Shown: positions 1 to 8,049 of the stretch, piece by piece
Layout of the letters: each line of letters starts with the position of its first letter
How positions within the stretch are numbered: the first letter of the stretch is position 1
The notes under the pieces: generated by a model
Databases searched by the model: none
Told to the model about the DNA's origin: nothing
Seen by the model: the letters and a program-made list of their open reading frames with translations, nothing else
Made by a program: the position numbers and the translations under genes
Assembly (NCBI RefSeq): GCF_000023105.1
Contig: NC_012669.1
Coordinates: 2,543,025-2,607,024, forward strand
Reading direction: 5' to 3'
Length of the DNA: 64,000 nt
DNA from: Beutenbergia cavernae DSM 12333
GTDB lineage: Bacteria; Actinomycetota; Actinomycetes; Actinomycetales; Beutenbergiaceae

Positions 1-18
1 ATTCAGCCCCACCCCACG

Positions 19-27
19 TGGTATGTT
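19..27 (+). promoter_or_regulatory. possible extended -10 promoter of the tRNA-Leu gene
   Basis: TGnTATGTT is an extended -10 element that would start transcription about 35-40 bases before the mature tRNA. The -35 region falls outside the window, so this is only a plausible assignment. Confidence 0.3.
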
Positions 28-71
28 GACGGCCGTCGCCAGGCGCCTGAGAGGGGTCTGCGGCACACCCC

Positions 72-159
72 GTCCGGGTGGCGGAATTGGCAGACGCGCT
101 AGCTTGAGGTGCTAGTGCCCGTATAGGGCGTGGGGGTTCAAGTCCCCCCTCGGACACCA
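72..159 (+). tRNA. tRNA-Leu, anticodon GAG
   Basis: An 88-nt class II tRNA. The acceptor arm GTCCGGG (72-78) pairs with CTCGGAC near the 3' end with one G-U pair, the T arm carries GGTTCAAGTCC, and CCA is encoded at 157-159. The anticodon stem CTAGC/GCTAG encloses the loop TTGAGGT, giving anticodon GAG, which reads CUC and CUU leucine codons. A long variable arm is present, as expected for tRNA-Leu. Confidence 0.97.
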
Positions 160-161
160 CG

Positions 162-195
162 CGAACGGCGGGACCCGGTCGGGTCCCGCCGTTCG
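162..195 (+). terminator. strong hairpin terminator after tRNA-Leu
   Basis: A perfect 15-bp inverted repeat (CGAACGGCGGGACCC with its complement) encloses a 4-base loop GGTC. It starts three bases after the tRNA CCA end. There is no real T tract, which is common for actinobacterial terminators. It separates the tRNA from the following regulator gene. Confidence 0.8.
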
Positions 196-226
196 TCGTC
201 TCCGCACGAGCGGATGGAGGGTCGCG

Positions 227-1237
227 ATGGCCGTGAGCATGAACGACGTGGCACGCCACGCCGGAGTCTCGCAACGGACGGTCTCGAACGTCGTCACCGG
301 CAGCGTGAACGTCGCCCCTGCGACCCGGGAGAAGGTGCTCGCGAGCATCGAGGCGCTCGGCTACCGGCCGAACGTCGCGGCGCAGCGCCTTCGACGTGGC
401 CGGACGGCGACCGTCACGCTCGCGGTGCCCAGCCTCCACGAGCGCTACTTCGCTGACCTCGCGGCCGCCGTCGTCGCGGAGGCCGACCGCCGTGATCTCA
501 AGGTGCTGGTCGAGACGACGGACGGGGATCGCGAGAACGAGCTGGCGCTGCTGCGCGGCGGCGACCTCCTCACTGACGGCGTCATCATGAGCGCCGTCGC
601 GCTGACGGCGCGGGACGAGGCGATCCGCCACCCGGACTACCCCCTCGTGCTGGTCGGTGACCGAGAGCTGTACAGCCAGCTCGACCACGTCGGCACGGAC
701 AACCGTGGGGCGGCGCACGCCGCGGTGACGCACCTCCTCGAGCTGGGCCGCCGGCGGATCGTGCTCCTCGGGGGCCGGACCGGCCCGTCCCGCACGCTCG
801 AGCTGCGCATGGCCGGCTACCGAGACGCGCTCGCCGAGCATCAGGTGGCGTACGACCCCGACCTCGTCGTGGCGTGCTCCTGGTCGCACGCCGCGGGCGA
901 GCAGGCCGTGCGGGCGCTCCTCGAGCAGCCCGGCATCGCGTTCGACGCGCTCTTCGCGATGAACGACTCGGCGGCGCTCGGCGCCATCCGTGCGCTGGTC
1001 CGCGCGGGTAGGACTGTGCCCGCGGACGTGGCCGTCATCGGGTTCGACGACATCAAGGAGGCCCAGTTCTCCGTGCCGTCGCTGACCTCCGTCGGACCGG
1101 CGGCCGACGACCTCGCGGCGGCGGCGCTCGATCTCCTGGCCGCCCAGCTCGACGGCTCGCAGCGCGTCCCGGCTCACCACCGCACGCCGTTCCACCTGCA
1201 CGTCCGCGAGAGCACCGGCACGCCCGCGACCGCCTGA
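227..1237 (+). CDS. LacI family transcriptional regulator of the adjacent sugar operon
   Basis: A 336-residue LacI/GalR repressor. The N-terminal helix-turn-helix (about residues 5-25, motif VARHAGVSQRTVSNVV) is followed by the hinge helix region (NVAAQRLRRGRT) and a periplasmic-binding-protein-like effector domain ending near VIGFDDIKEAQFSVPSLTSV, the usual C-terminal signature. The ATG is preceded by GGAGGG at about 8 bases. It lies directly upstream of, and in the same direction as, an ABC sugar importer operon. The two palindromes at 1274-1333 are its likely operators. The inducer is presumably a sugar or derivative taken up by the importer, which cannot be named from sequence. Confidence 0.93.
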   Translation: MAVSMNDVARHAGVSQRTVSNVVTGSVNVAPATREKVLASIEALGYRPNVAAQRLRRGRTATVTLAVPSLHERYFADLAAAVVAEADRRDLKVLVETTDGDRENELALLRGGDLLTDGVIMSAVALTARDEAIRHPDYPLVLVGDRELYSQLDHVGTDNRGAAHAAVTHLLELGRRRIVLLGGRTGPSRTLELRMAGYRDALAEHQVAYDPDLVVACSWSHAAGEQAVRALLEQPGIAFDALFAMNDSAALGAIRALVRAGRTVPADVAVIGFDDIKEAQFSVPSLTSVGPAADDLAAAALDLLAAQLDGSQRVPAHHRTPFHLHVRESTGTPATA

Positions 1238-1273
1238 CCTCTCCGCAACCGGCTCGACTCTCGATCACCCTCT

Positions 1274-1289
1274 TGTGCTACGTAGCAAC
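1274..1289. promoter_or_regulatory. operator O1, LacI-type palindrome
   Basis: TGTGCTACGTAGCAAC is a near-perfect 16-bp palindrome with the central CG typical of LacI-family operators (ideal form GTTGCTACGTAGCAAC, two mismatches). It sits 62 bases before the lipoprotein start. Confidence 0.6.
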
Positions 1290-1317
1290 GCTGTGCTTCC
1301 ATACCGCTCGACAGTGA

Positions 1318-1333
1318 GTTGCTACGAAGCAAT
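1318..1333. promoter_or_regulatory. operator O2, LacI-type palindrome
   Basis: GTTGCTACGAAGCAAT is a second copy of the O1 motif, with its left half perfect. Its start is 44 bp after that of O1, close to four helical turns, and it ends 17 bases before the lipoprotein start. O1 and O2 probably flank the core promoter of the operon. Confidence 0.6.
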
Positions 1334-1350
1334 GACCACGAGGAGGTGGC

Positions 1351-2676
1351 ATGGTGAAGCGAACAGGACCCCCGACGCTCGACCGGAGGACACTCCTGCG
1401 CGCCGGGCTCGCCGGGGGTGCGGGGCTCGGGATCGGTGCACTGGGCGCGTGCGCGGCACCCGGGTCGACGACGGCTGCGGAGCTCGCGTTCTGGCACCTG
1501 ATGGGTGGCGGCGACGGCATCCGGATGGACGAGATCCTGCACGAGATGGCCGGTGAGCTCTCCGGTGCCCGGATCAAGCAGACGGTGCTCGCGTGGGGGA
1601 CGCCGTACTACACGAAGCTCGCCATGGCCTCAGCCGGAGGGCGCGCCCCCGATCTCGCCGTCGTGCACCTCTCCCGGCTGGCCGGGTACGCGCCCGGCGG
1701 CCTGCTCGACGAGTGGGACATCGCCCGCTTCGAGCCGTACGGCGTCTCGGAGGAGACGTTCGCCGCGCCGATCTTCGAGCGTATGCAGGTCGACGGGAAG
1801 CTGTTCGCCATCTCGCTCGACTCCCACGCGTTCGTGAGGTTCTTCAACCCGGACGTGGCCGACGCCGCCGGGCTCCTGGACGCCGACGGCACGATCCCCG
1901 CGGCGTCCGACGTCGAGGAGTTCGTCGACCAGGCCCGGGCGATGGCCGACGTCACCGGCGACCTCGGCATCTGCTACGGCTGGCTCGGCGACTCCGCCCA
2001 CATGTGGCGCCTGTTCTGGACGTTCTACACCCAGCAGGGCGCGACCATGGAGATGGCCGACGGCGTCTTCCAGTTCTCCGAGGACGCGTTCGTCGGAGCG
2101 CTCGACACGATCATCGCGATCATCTCCAGCGACGCCGCGAACCGGCGTTCCGACGGCGGCTTCGCGTTCTCGACGTTCACCTCCGGCGGCGCCGGCGAGT
2201 TCCTCTCCGGCGTGTGGGATGTCCCCGGGCTGCTCGACTCCGGTGTCCCTCTCGACGCCTCACCGATCCCGAACCTGTTCGGCACCGGGCTGGACGCCGT
2301 CTGGGGCGACTCCCACGCGTTCGTCCTGCCCCATCAGGACCGCCCCGACGAGGACCGGCGGGAGAAGGTCTACGAGGCCGTGTCGCTCATCCTCAAGCAC
2401 TCCCTCACGTGGGCCACGGCCGGCCACACGCCGGCGTACACCCCGATCACGCTGGAGCCCGAGTTCGGCGGCCTCATGCCGAACACGCACTACGCCGAGA
2501 CCGCCGAGTACCTGCACTTCGACCCCGCCGTGTCGTTCGCCGGTTCGGGCTCGAACTGGCAGGCCCAGTTCGGGCAGGCGGTCCAAGCCGCGCTGCTCGG
2601 CACCGCGTCCACGTCCGACGCACTCACGTCCTTCACCGAGATGACTGACGACTTCGTCCGTCAGGCAGTGATCTGA
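1351..2676 (+). CDS. ABC sugar importer, extracellular solute-binding lipoprotein
   Basis: A 441-residue family 1 solute-binding protein that would capture a sugar outside the membrane and deliver it to the two following permeases. The N terminus has a twin-arginine stretch (DRRTLLRAG, residues 11-19) followed by a lipobox LGAC with Cys34 as the lipidated residue. The mature part has the aromatic-rich fold segments typical of the family (for example ELAFWHLMGGG and SDSAHMWRLFW-like stretches). The Shine-Dalgarno AGGAGG is 4 bases before the ATG. It is the first gene of an operon: the permease begins 9 bases after its stop. The exact substrate is unknown. Confidence 0.92.
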   Translation: MVKRTGPPTLDRRTLLRAGLAGGAGLGIGALGACAAPGSTTAAELAFWHLMGGGDGIRMDEILHEMAGELSGARIKQTVLAWGTPYYTKLAMASAGGRAPDLAVVHLSRLAGYAPGGLLDEWDIARFEPYGVSEETFAAPIFERMQVDGKLFAISLDSHAFVRFFNPDVADAAGLLDADGTIPAASDVEEFVDQARAMADVTGDLGICYGWLGDSAHMWRLFWTFYTQQGATMEMADGVFQFSEDAFVGALDTIIAIISSDAANRRSDGGFAFSTFTSGGAGEFLSGVWDVPGLLDSGVPLDASPIPNLFGTGLDAVWGDSHAFVLPHQDRPDEDRREKVYEAVSLILKHSLTWATAGHTPAYTPITLEPEFGGLMPNTHYAETAEYLHFDPAVSFAGSGSNWQAQFGQAVQAALLGTASTSDALTSFTEMTDDFVRQAVI

Positions 2677-2685
2677 GGAGCCCGG

Positions 2686-3609
2686 ATGTCTTCCGTCCCC
2701 ACCACCGTCACGGCGCCGGGCGCGGCGAGAACGCGTCGCCCGCTGCGCCGTCATCCGCTCGGGCTGCTCTACGTCGCCCCGTTCGTCGTCCTGTTCGCGA
2801 TGTTCCTCGTGTGGCCCACCATCTACGGGCTGTGGTTGAGCCTCACCGACCGCAACCTCGCCGGCGTCGACCCGGCCGCCTTCATCGGGCTCGCCAACTA
2901 CGCCGAGGCGTTCGCCGACCCCGTCATGTGGCGTTCCCTCGGCAACACCGTCTGGTTCACGGTCCTCACCACCGTGCCTCTGGTGGTGCTGCCCCTGGCG
3001 TTCGCGCTGCTCGTCAACCTCAAGGTTCGAGGTCAGTGGCTGTGGCGCCTGGCGATCTTCATGCCGTTCCTGCTCGCGTCGACCGTGGTCAGCCAGATCT
3101 GCGTCTGGCTCCTCAACCCGGACCTCGGCCTGATCAACGCGACGCTCGCACGGATCGGCATCACGGGACCCGCCTGGCTGCAGGACCCGAGCACGGCGAT
3201 GTACGCGGTCGTCATGGCCACCGTGTGGTGGACCGTCGGCTTCAACTTCCTGCTGTACCTGACGTCGGTGCAGGCCATCCCCGCCCAGATCTTCGAGGCG
3301 GCGGCCGTCGACGGCGCGTCCGGGTGGCGGCAGCTCGTCTCGATCACGCTCCCGCTGCTGCGGCGGACGACGGCGCTCGTCGTCGCGCTCCAGGTGCTGG
3401 CCTCGATCAAGGTGTTCGACCAGATCTATCAGATGACCGGTGGCGGCCCGGAGAACTCGACCCGGGCGATCCTCATGTACGTCTACGACACCGGATTCAG
3501 CAGCTATCGGCTGGGGTACGCCTCCGCGATCTCCTACATCTTCTTCGCGATCGTCGTCGTGCTCTCGCTCGCCCAGTTCCGCCTCTTCGCCCGGAGGTCC
3601 GCGTCATGA
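2686..3609 (+). CDS. ABC sugar importer permease, MalF/UgpA type
   Basis: A 307-residue inner-membrane subunit with about six transmembrane segments, the first near residues 25-45 (YVAPFVVLFAMFLVWPTIYG). The EAA loop that contacts the ATPase is visible as EAAAVDGASGWRQLVSITLPLL-like sequence around residues 205-226. It forms the transport channel with the next permease, whose ATG overlaps this stop codon (ATGA). No ATPase gene is present in the operon, so a shared MsiK-like ATPase encoded elsewhere probably energises it. Confidence 0.93.
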   Translation: MSSVPTTVTAPGAARTRRPLRRHPLGLLYVAPFVVLFAMFLVWPTIYGLWLSLTDRNLAGVDPAAFIGLANYAEAFADPVMWRSLGNTVWFTVLTTVPLVVLPLAFALLVNLKVRGQWLWRLAIFMPFLLASTVVSQICVWLLNPDLGLINATLARIGITGPAWLQDPSTAMYAVVMATVWWTVGFNFLLYLTSVQAIPAQIFEAAAVDGASGWRQLVSITLPLLRRTTALVVALQVLASIKVFDQIYQMTGGGPENSTRAILMYVYDTGFSSYRLGYASAISYIFFAIVVVLSLAQFRLFARRSAS

Positions 3610-4502
3610 CCACGCTCGCCGCCCCCCGCCGTACCGCTCCGCCGCCGCCGTCCACCCGGCCCCGCGGGCCGCAGCACAGCGTGCGCGCCGGTCTCGTCGC
3701 CGCGTACGCGACGCTCGCCGTCGTCGCCTTCGCCTGGCTCCTGCCGTTCCTGTGGGCGCTCAACACGTCGTTCAAGTCCGAGACCGACGCCTCGGCGCTC
3801 CCGGTGTCCGTGCTTCCCGAGGGCGGGTACACGACGAGCGCCTACCGGGCGATCGTCGACGCCGGCAACGTGCCCCTGTGGATGGGCAACAGCGCCCTGG
3901 TGGCGGTCGCCGTCACCGTGCTGAGCCTCGTCGTCTCGACGCTGACGGCGTACGCGTTCTCCCGGCTGGACTTCCCGGGCCGGAAGGCGCTGTATGTCTT
4001 GACGATCGCGTCGATCATGGTGCCGACGCAGATCTTCATCGTGCCCCTGTTCGACGAGATGCTGGCCCTCGGTCTCGTCGACACGTACTGGGGCATCATC
4101 CTGCCCCAGCTCATCCACCCGGCCATGATCTTCGTGCTCAAGCGGTTCTTCGACGAGGTCCCGCAGGAGCTGGAGGACGCGGCGCTGGTCGACGGCGCCA
4201 GCCGCCTCCGGATCTTCCTCGGGATCGTGCTCCCGCTGTCCCGACCGATCATCGCCGCCGTCGCGATCTTCATCTTCATCGGCGCGTGGAACAACTTCCT
4301 CTGGCCGTTCATCGTGACGAACAACCCCGCCCTCATGACCCTGCCCGTCGGCCTGCAGGCAGTGACTCCGGGCTACGGCGTGACGTTCGCGCTCAAGATG
4401 GCGCAGGCTGTGATCGCCGCCCTGCCGCTCATCGTCGTCTTCGTCTTCTTCCAACGTCAGATCATCCGGAGCATCTCCACCACGGGGATCGCCGGGACCT
4501 GA
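3606..4502 (+). CDS. ABC sugar importer permease, MalG/UgpE type
   Basis: A 298-residue second permease of the importer. The ATG at 3606 overlaps the upstream stop (ATGA), which decides the start over the much longer open frame around it. A proline-rich cytosolic N terminus precedes about six membrane segments. The EAA loop reads ELEDAALVDGASRLRIF, and the C terminus QRQIIRSISTTGIAG is typical of MalG relatives. It acts with the permease at 2686 and the lipoprotein at 1351. Confidence 0.93.
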   Translation: MTTLAAPRRTAPPPPSTRPRGPQHSVRAGLVAAYATLAVVAFAWLLPFLWALNTSFKSETDASALPVSVLPEGGYTTSAYRAIVDAGNVPLWMGNSALVAVAVTVLSLVVSTLTAYAFSRLDFPGRKALYVLTIASIMVPTQIFIVPLFDEMLALGLVDTYWGIILPQLIHPAMIFVLKRFFDEVPQELEDAALVDGASRLRIFLGIVLPLSRPIIAAVAIFIFIGAWNNFLWPFIVTNNPALMTLPVGLQAVTPGYGVTFALKMAQAVIAALPLIVVFVFFQRQIIRSISTTGIAGT

Positions 4503-4540
4503 CCCGCACCACCCCGACCGCCACACCCGAGAGGAACCAC

Positions 4541-5551
4541 GTGACCATCTCCGAAGCACCGCGTCTCGTCGGAGACGAGCGCATCGACGTCGTGCCGATC
4601 TCCTACCCCGACCCGGGCGCCGGCCAGCTGCTGCTCCGCGTCCGCGCGAACGCCCTGTGCGGGAGCGACAGGGGTGCCTGGGCGCACGGCGCGGACGTGG
4701 TGCCCGGGCACGAGCTGGCCGGCGAGGTGGTGGCGGCCGGGCCGGAGACGCGGACCTCGGTCGGGACGCGCGGCGTCGTCTACCTCATGGTGTTCTGCGG
4801 ACGGTGTCGCAACTGCCGCCGCGGCATGACGAACCTCTGCCTCGACAAGCAGGGCGACGTCGGTTTCAACCGCGACGGTGGCCTCGGGCCGTTCGTGCTC
4901 GTCGAGGAGAGGGTGTTCTTCGCCGTCGACGACGACGTCCCGTTCGCGCTCGCCACGATGCTCCTCGACGTCATGGGCACGAGCGGCCATGCGCTGGACC
5001 GCGCGGAACGGCTCCTCCCGGACGTCGGGTCGATCCACGTCGTCGGGGCGGGGCCGGTGGGGCTCGGGACGCTGGTGATGGCCCGGATCCGCTACGGCGA
5101 CGACGTCCCGATCGCCGTGAGCGACGTGTCGCCGGAGCGGCTCGGGCTCGCCGCGTCCTTGGGCGCGACGGTCGCCGTCGCTCCCCACGAGGTCGGATCG
5201 CTGGAGCCGGTCGACCTCGCCGTCGACTCGTCCGGCCGGACGGAGGCGCGCGCGGCGGCGCTCGCCGGGCTCAGGAAGCCCGGCGTGCTCGTGTGCGTCG
5301 GGCACGGGCAGGAGCTGCACCTCGACGTCTCGCGGGACCTCATCGCGACGGAACGGGCAGTGATCGGGTCGGAGTACTTTCCGTACGGCGACCTCGAGCG
5401 CAACCTGGAGCTCCTCCGCGACCACCGGGACGCCGTCGCCCGCGTGATCACGCACACGTTCGACGTCGCGGAGCTCGCGGGAGCGTTCACCACGTTCCTC
5501 GGCGGCGGGAGCGGGAAGGTCGTCGTGACGCAGGACGGTGTCGCGCGATGA
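4541..5551 (+). CDS. zinc-dependent MDR dehydrogenase, sugar or polyol type
   Basis: A 336-residue medium-chain dehydrogenase. Cys40 and His57-Glu58 (motif GHE) are the catalytic zinc site, and Cys86, Cys89, Cys92 and Cys100 form the structural zinc lobe. The Rossmann part has VVGAGPVGLG for NAD(P) binding. The GTG start is chosen because GAGAGGAAC lies just upstream and the protein then begins at the usual N terminus of the family. It closes the importer operon together with the oxidoreductase that follows with an ATGA overlap, so it probably oxidises or reduces the imported sugar or a product of it. Threonine or sorbitol dehydrogenase relatives look similar, so substrate is open. Confidence 0.85.
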   Translation: MTISEAPRLVGDERIDVVPISYPDPGAGQLLLRVRANALCGSDRGAWAHGADVVPGHELAGEVVAAGPETRTSVGTRGVVYLMVFCGRCRNCRRGMTNLCLDKQGDVGFNRDGGLGPFVLVEERVFFAVDDDVPFALATMLLDVMGTSGHALDRAERLLPDVGSIHVVGAGPVGLGTLVMARIRYGDDVPIAVSDVSPERLGLAASLGATVAVAPHEVGSLEPVDLAVDSSGRTEARAAALAGLRKPGVLVCVGHGQELHLDVSRDLIATERAVIGSEYFPYGDLERNLELLRDHRDAVARVITHTFDVAELAGAFTTFLGGGSGKVVVTQDGVAR

Positions 5552-6540
5552 CCGACGAGCGCCTGAGGGTCGCCGTCGTCGGGGCCGGCGGCTGGGGCCG
5601 CCAGCACGTGCGCGCCTTCTCGGCGCGCGAGGACGTCCGCGTGGTCGGCGTCGCGGCGCGCACGCTCGCGCACGCGGAGCAGCGCGCGGCGGGCGTCGGC
5701 GCGCGCGGGTACGACGACGTCGACCGCATGCTCGACGTCGAACGTCCCGACCTCGTCAGCGTGTGCCTGCCGAACACGGCGCACTACGCCCCGACGCTCC
5801 ACCTTCTCGAGCGCGGGGTGCCGCTGCTCGTCGAGAAGCCGCTCGCGTTCGACCTCGACGAGGGCCGCCGGCTCGTGGCGGAGGCAGAGCGCCGCGGGAC
5901 GTTCTTCGCCATCAATTTCAACCACCGGTTCGCGACGCCGGTGCGGATGGCGCGCGCCGCCGTCGACGCCGGGGAGCTCGGCCGGCTCTCGTTCGCGACA
6001 TGGCGCTTCGGCGGAGAGGGCGGGACCGGCAGCGGCCCCGACGGCAACCTCATCGAGACCCAGTGCCACGGCTTCGACATGCTCGAGCACCTCGCCGGCC
6101 CGATCAGCTCCGTGAGCGCCGAGTTCACGCAGTTCCCGGACCGGGGGCACAGCACCGTCTCGATCGCGCTGGCGTTCGCGAGCGGCGCCGTCGGGTCGCT
6201 CGTCGGCAGCTACGACACCTCGTACGCCTACCCCGAGACGCACCGCCTCGAGCTCGACGGCGACGGCGGGCGCGCGCTCGTCGTCGACACAGTGCGCCGG
6301 TTCGAGCTGGCTCGAACCGGCGAGACCACCCGCCGGGTGTGGGAGGCCGGCTACTTCGACGACCGGGGCCGGGCGTTCGAGGCGACGTTCGACGACCACC
6401 TGGACGCCCTGATCCCGGCGCTGCGCGCGGGCGGAGAACCGCCGGTGCACGCGCGCGCGGGGCTCCGCGCCCTCGAGCTGGCACACGCGGCGATCCGCTC
6501 CTACGCGACCGGTCGGCGGGAGTCCGTCCCCTCCGAGTGA
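5548..6540 (+). CDS. Gfo/Idh/MocA family oxidoreductase
   Basis: A 330-residue NAD(P)-dependent sugar oxidoreductase. The N-terminal Rossmann motif is GAGGWG (residues 12-17) and the family signature EKP is at residues 96-98. The C-terminal alpha/beta domain carries the substrate pocket. The ATG overlaps the preceding stop (ATGA), so it is translated with the MDR dehydrogenase. In this context it would act on a cyclic sugar or inositol-like substrate delivered by the importer. Inositol, glucose-fructose and anhydrosugar dehydrogenases all belong here, so no specific activity is claimed. Confidence 0.88.
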   Translation: MTDERLRVAVVGAGGWGRQHVRAFSAREDVRVVGVAARTLAHAEQRAAGVGARGYDDVDRMLDVERPDLVSVCLPNTAHYAPTLHLLERGVPLLVEKPLAFDLDEGRRLVAEAERRGTFFAINFNHRFATPVRMARAAVDAGELGRLSFATWRFGGEGGTGSGPDGNLIETQCHGFDMLEHLAGPISSVSAEFTQFPDRGHSTVSIALAFASGAVGSLVGSYDTSYAYPETHRLELDGDGGRALVVDTVRRFELARTGETTRRVWEAGYFDDRGRAFEATFDDHLDALIPALRAGGEPPVHARAGLRALELAHAAIRSYATGRRESVPSE

Positions 6541-6545
6541 TCGCC

Positions 6546-6585
6546 GCCCGCGGTCGGCGTGCGGGCCTCACCCGGCGTGCGCCGG
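6546..6585 (+). terminator. possible double-hairpin terminator of the first sugar operon
   Basis: GCCCGC (6546-6551) can pair with GCGGGC (6561-6566), and CCGGCG/CGCCGG (6572-6585) forms a second perfect stem. Both lie within 45 bases after the operon's last stop. There is no T tract. The rest of the 170-base gap up to 6710 shows only a TATCAT (6654-6659) that could be a -10 for the next gene. Confidence 0.35.
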
Positions 6586-6710
6586 CTCCCACCATGCGAG
6601 GTTCGCGGCCGCGGCGGAGCCTTGCTCCCACGGCGGTCAGGGACGGCCTCCGATATCATCGCCCCAGGGTGCCGCGCGCGCGGCGCCGCTGCAGGGCTAA
6701 GGGGCCAGGG

Positions 6711-7745
6711 ATGAAGGTCTGCGGCAGAGCGAGAGCCGCTGCGGCATGCGCTCTCACAGCCACTGCGCTGCTGGCGTTCGCCGCGCCTTCTGCGTTGGCG
6801 GCACCGTCCGCGTTCGACACGCAGCTTCCCGGCAACGATGCGTGGTCGGAGGCCCCGACAGAACCCTTCGCGGCTTCACCCGTCATCAGCGTTCCCACGG
6901 ACGCGGTGTTCCAGTTCTCGACCGCGCAGGTCACGTCAGCGCGGCCGGAGGTCGAGGACGAGCTCTGGGTGCACCCGCTGCCCACCAGCCACCTGACCTC
7001 CCAATATGGCCCGCGAGCGTCCGTCTTCGCGTTCGGCATCGGCACGTTCCACAACGGAATCGATCTGGCGGCACCTGCGGGATCCGAGATCCTCGCGGCC
7101 GGTGCCGGCACCGTCAGCTACGTCGGCCTCGGCAACCGTGTCCTGGGACTGTCCGGTTGGGTCATCGTCATCGAGCACACCGATGGCACCAGCACCTCGT
7201 ACAACCACATGTACCACGACGGCGTGCTCGTCGAGATCGGCGACGACGTCGAGACAGGGGACGTCATCGCCTTGGTCGGAAGCGCGGGCCGCTCCACCGG
7301 GCCCCACCTGCACTTCTCTGCGTGGGTCGACGGCGCGGCCGTCAATCCTGTGGACTACTTGAACGCCCGCGGGGTCGACATCCCCGGGGGTCGCCCCTCG
7401 GGCGAGAAGTCGCTGACCGGAGACCCGGACAACCCCTACCGCTGGGACTGGAGCGACGCTCCTCAGGGCACTGGCGATCCTATCGATGAGGTGATCGGAG
7501 AACCCGAGCCGGAACCAGTCGACCAGAGCCCCGCGGCACCGACTCCTGAACCCGAGGCGGAGCCCACGCCCGCCCCCGACCCCACCGAACCAGAGCCCAC
7601 TCCCGACCCCACCGAACCAGAGCCCACTCCCGACCCCACCGAACCAGAGCCCACTCCCGACCCCACCGAACCAGAGCCCACTCCCGACCCCACCGAACCG
7701 GAACCCGAGCCGACGCCGTCGAGCACACCTGATCCCGAACCCTGA
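6711..7745 (+). CDS. secreted M23 family metallopeptidase with Pro/Thr/Glu repeat tail
   Basis: A 344-residue secreted peptidoglycan peptidase. A Sec signal peptide ends near the ALA-A at about residue 30. The LytM/M23 domain has zinc ligands His114 and Asp118 (HNGID) and the His199-Leu-His201 pair (HLHF), and it would cut peptide cross-links in the wall. After about residue 285 the protein becomes a low-complexity tail of PTPDPTEPE units, repeated at DNA level. Such tails usually act as a wall-spanning spacer. There is no LPXTG or membrane anchor after it. The ATG follows GGGGCCAGGG, a weak Shine-Dalgarno. Confidence 0.9.
   Translation: MKVCGRARAAAACALTATALLAFAAPSALAAPSAFDTQLPGNDAWSEAPTEPFAASPVISVPTDAVFQFSTAQVTSARPEVEDELWVHPLPTSHLTSQYGPRASVFAFGIGTFHNGIDLAAPAGSEILAAGAGTVSYVGLGNRVLGLSGWVIVIEHTDGTSTSYNHMYHDGVLVEIGDDVETGDVIALVGSAGRSTGPHLHFSAWVDGAAVNPVDYLNARGVDIPGGRPSGEKSLTGDPDNPYRWDWSDAPQGTGDPIDEVIGEPEPEPVDQSPAAPTPEPEAEPTPAPDPTEPEPTPDPTEPEPTPDPTEPEPTPDPTEPEPTPDPTEPEPEPTPSSTPDPEP
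7575..7709 (+). repeat. 27-bp tandem repeat inside the M23 peptidase gene
   Basis: Four identical 27-bp units (7575-7601, 7602-7628, 7629-7655, 7656-7682) and a diverged fifth encode the nine-residue unit PDPTEPEPT. Near identity between units at DNA level suggests recent slippage and a copy number that may vary between strains. Confidence 0.93.
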
Positions 7746-7779
7746 GCCGGAGCGCGAACCCAGCCCGAGCGCACCACCC

Positions 7780-7809
7780 GCCGGATCGCTGGCGGTCAGC
7801 CGATCCGGC
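7780..7809 (+). terminator. hairpin terminator after the M23 peptidase gene
   Basis: GCCGGATCG (7780-7788) pairs perfectly with CGATCCGGC (7801-7809), starting 34 bases after the stop. No T tract follows. Confidence 0.55.
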
Positions 7810-7845
7810 GCCCGACTTCGTCCACGGCGTTCTTGGCCTCCTTGA

Positions 7846-8049
7846 GCCCACCATCTCGACGACCCGCCCGCCGGGTCGGTCGAGCGTGACGTCGTGATCC
7901 CGATGCTTCTCCGTATCGACGGCCGAGAGCTGCGGATGTTCTCGACCCTCACGACGTTCGGGACGCCGATGGACGTCGCGTTGGACGAGGTCGTCATCGA
8001 GGCGTACTACCCGGCCGATGAGGAGAGCGCCGCGTTCTTCACCGCGTGA
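7846..8049 (+). pseudogene. C-terminal remnant of a transcriptional regulator (XRE/MmyB-like)
   Basis: An open frame of about 67 codons without a usable start or Shine-Dalgarno runs from just after an in-frame TGA (7843) to a TGA at 8047. Its translation contains IDGRELRMFSTLTTFGTP and ends with VVIEAYYPADEESAAFF. From memory this resembles the C-terminal ligand-binding end of actinobacterial XRE-type regulators with an MmyB-like domain, but no helix-turn-helix part remains upstream. It overlaps the end of the convergent gene by 11 bases. Codon use and third-position GC are as in real genes. Family assignment is tentative. Confidence 0.45.

Noticed and set aside
6541-6710. c-di-AMP riboswitch before the M23 peptidase, as seen for other wall hydrolases
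   Set aside because: The gap is only 170 bases and I cannot find the conserved core of that riboswitch class.
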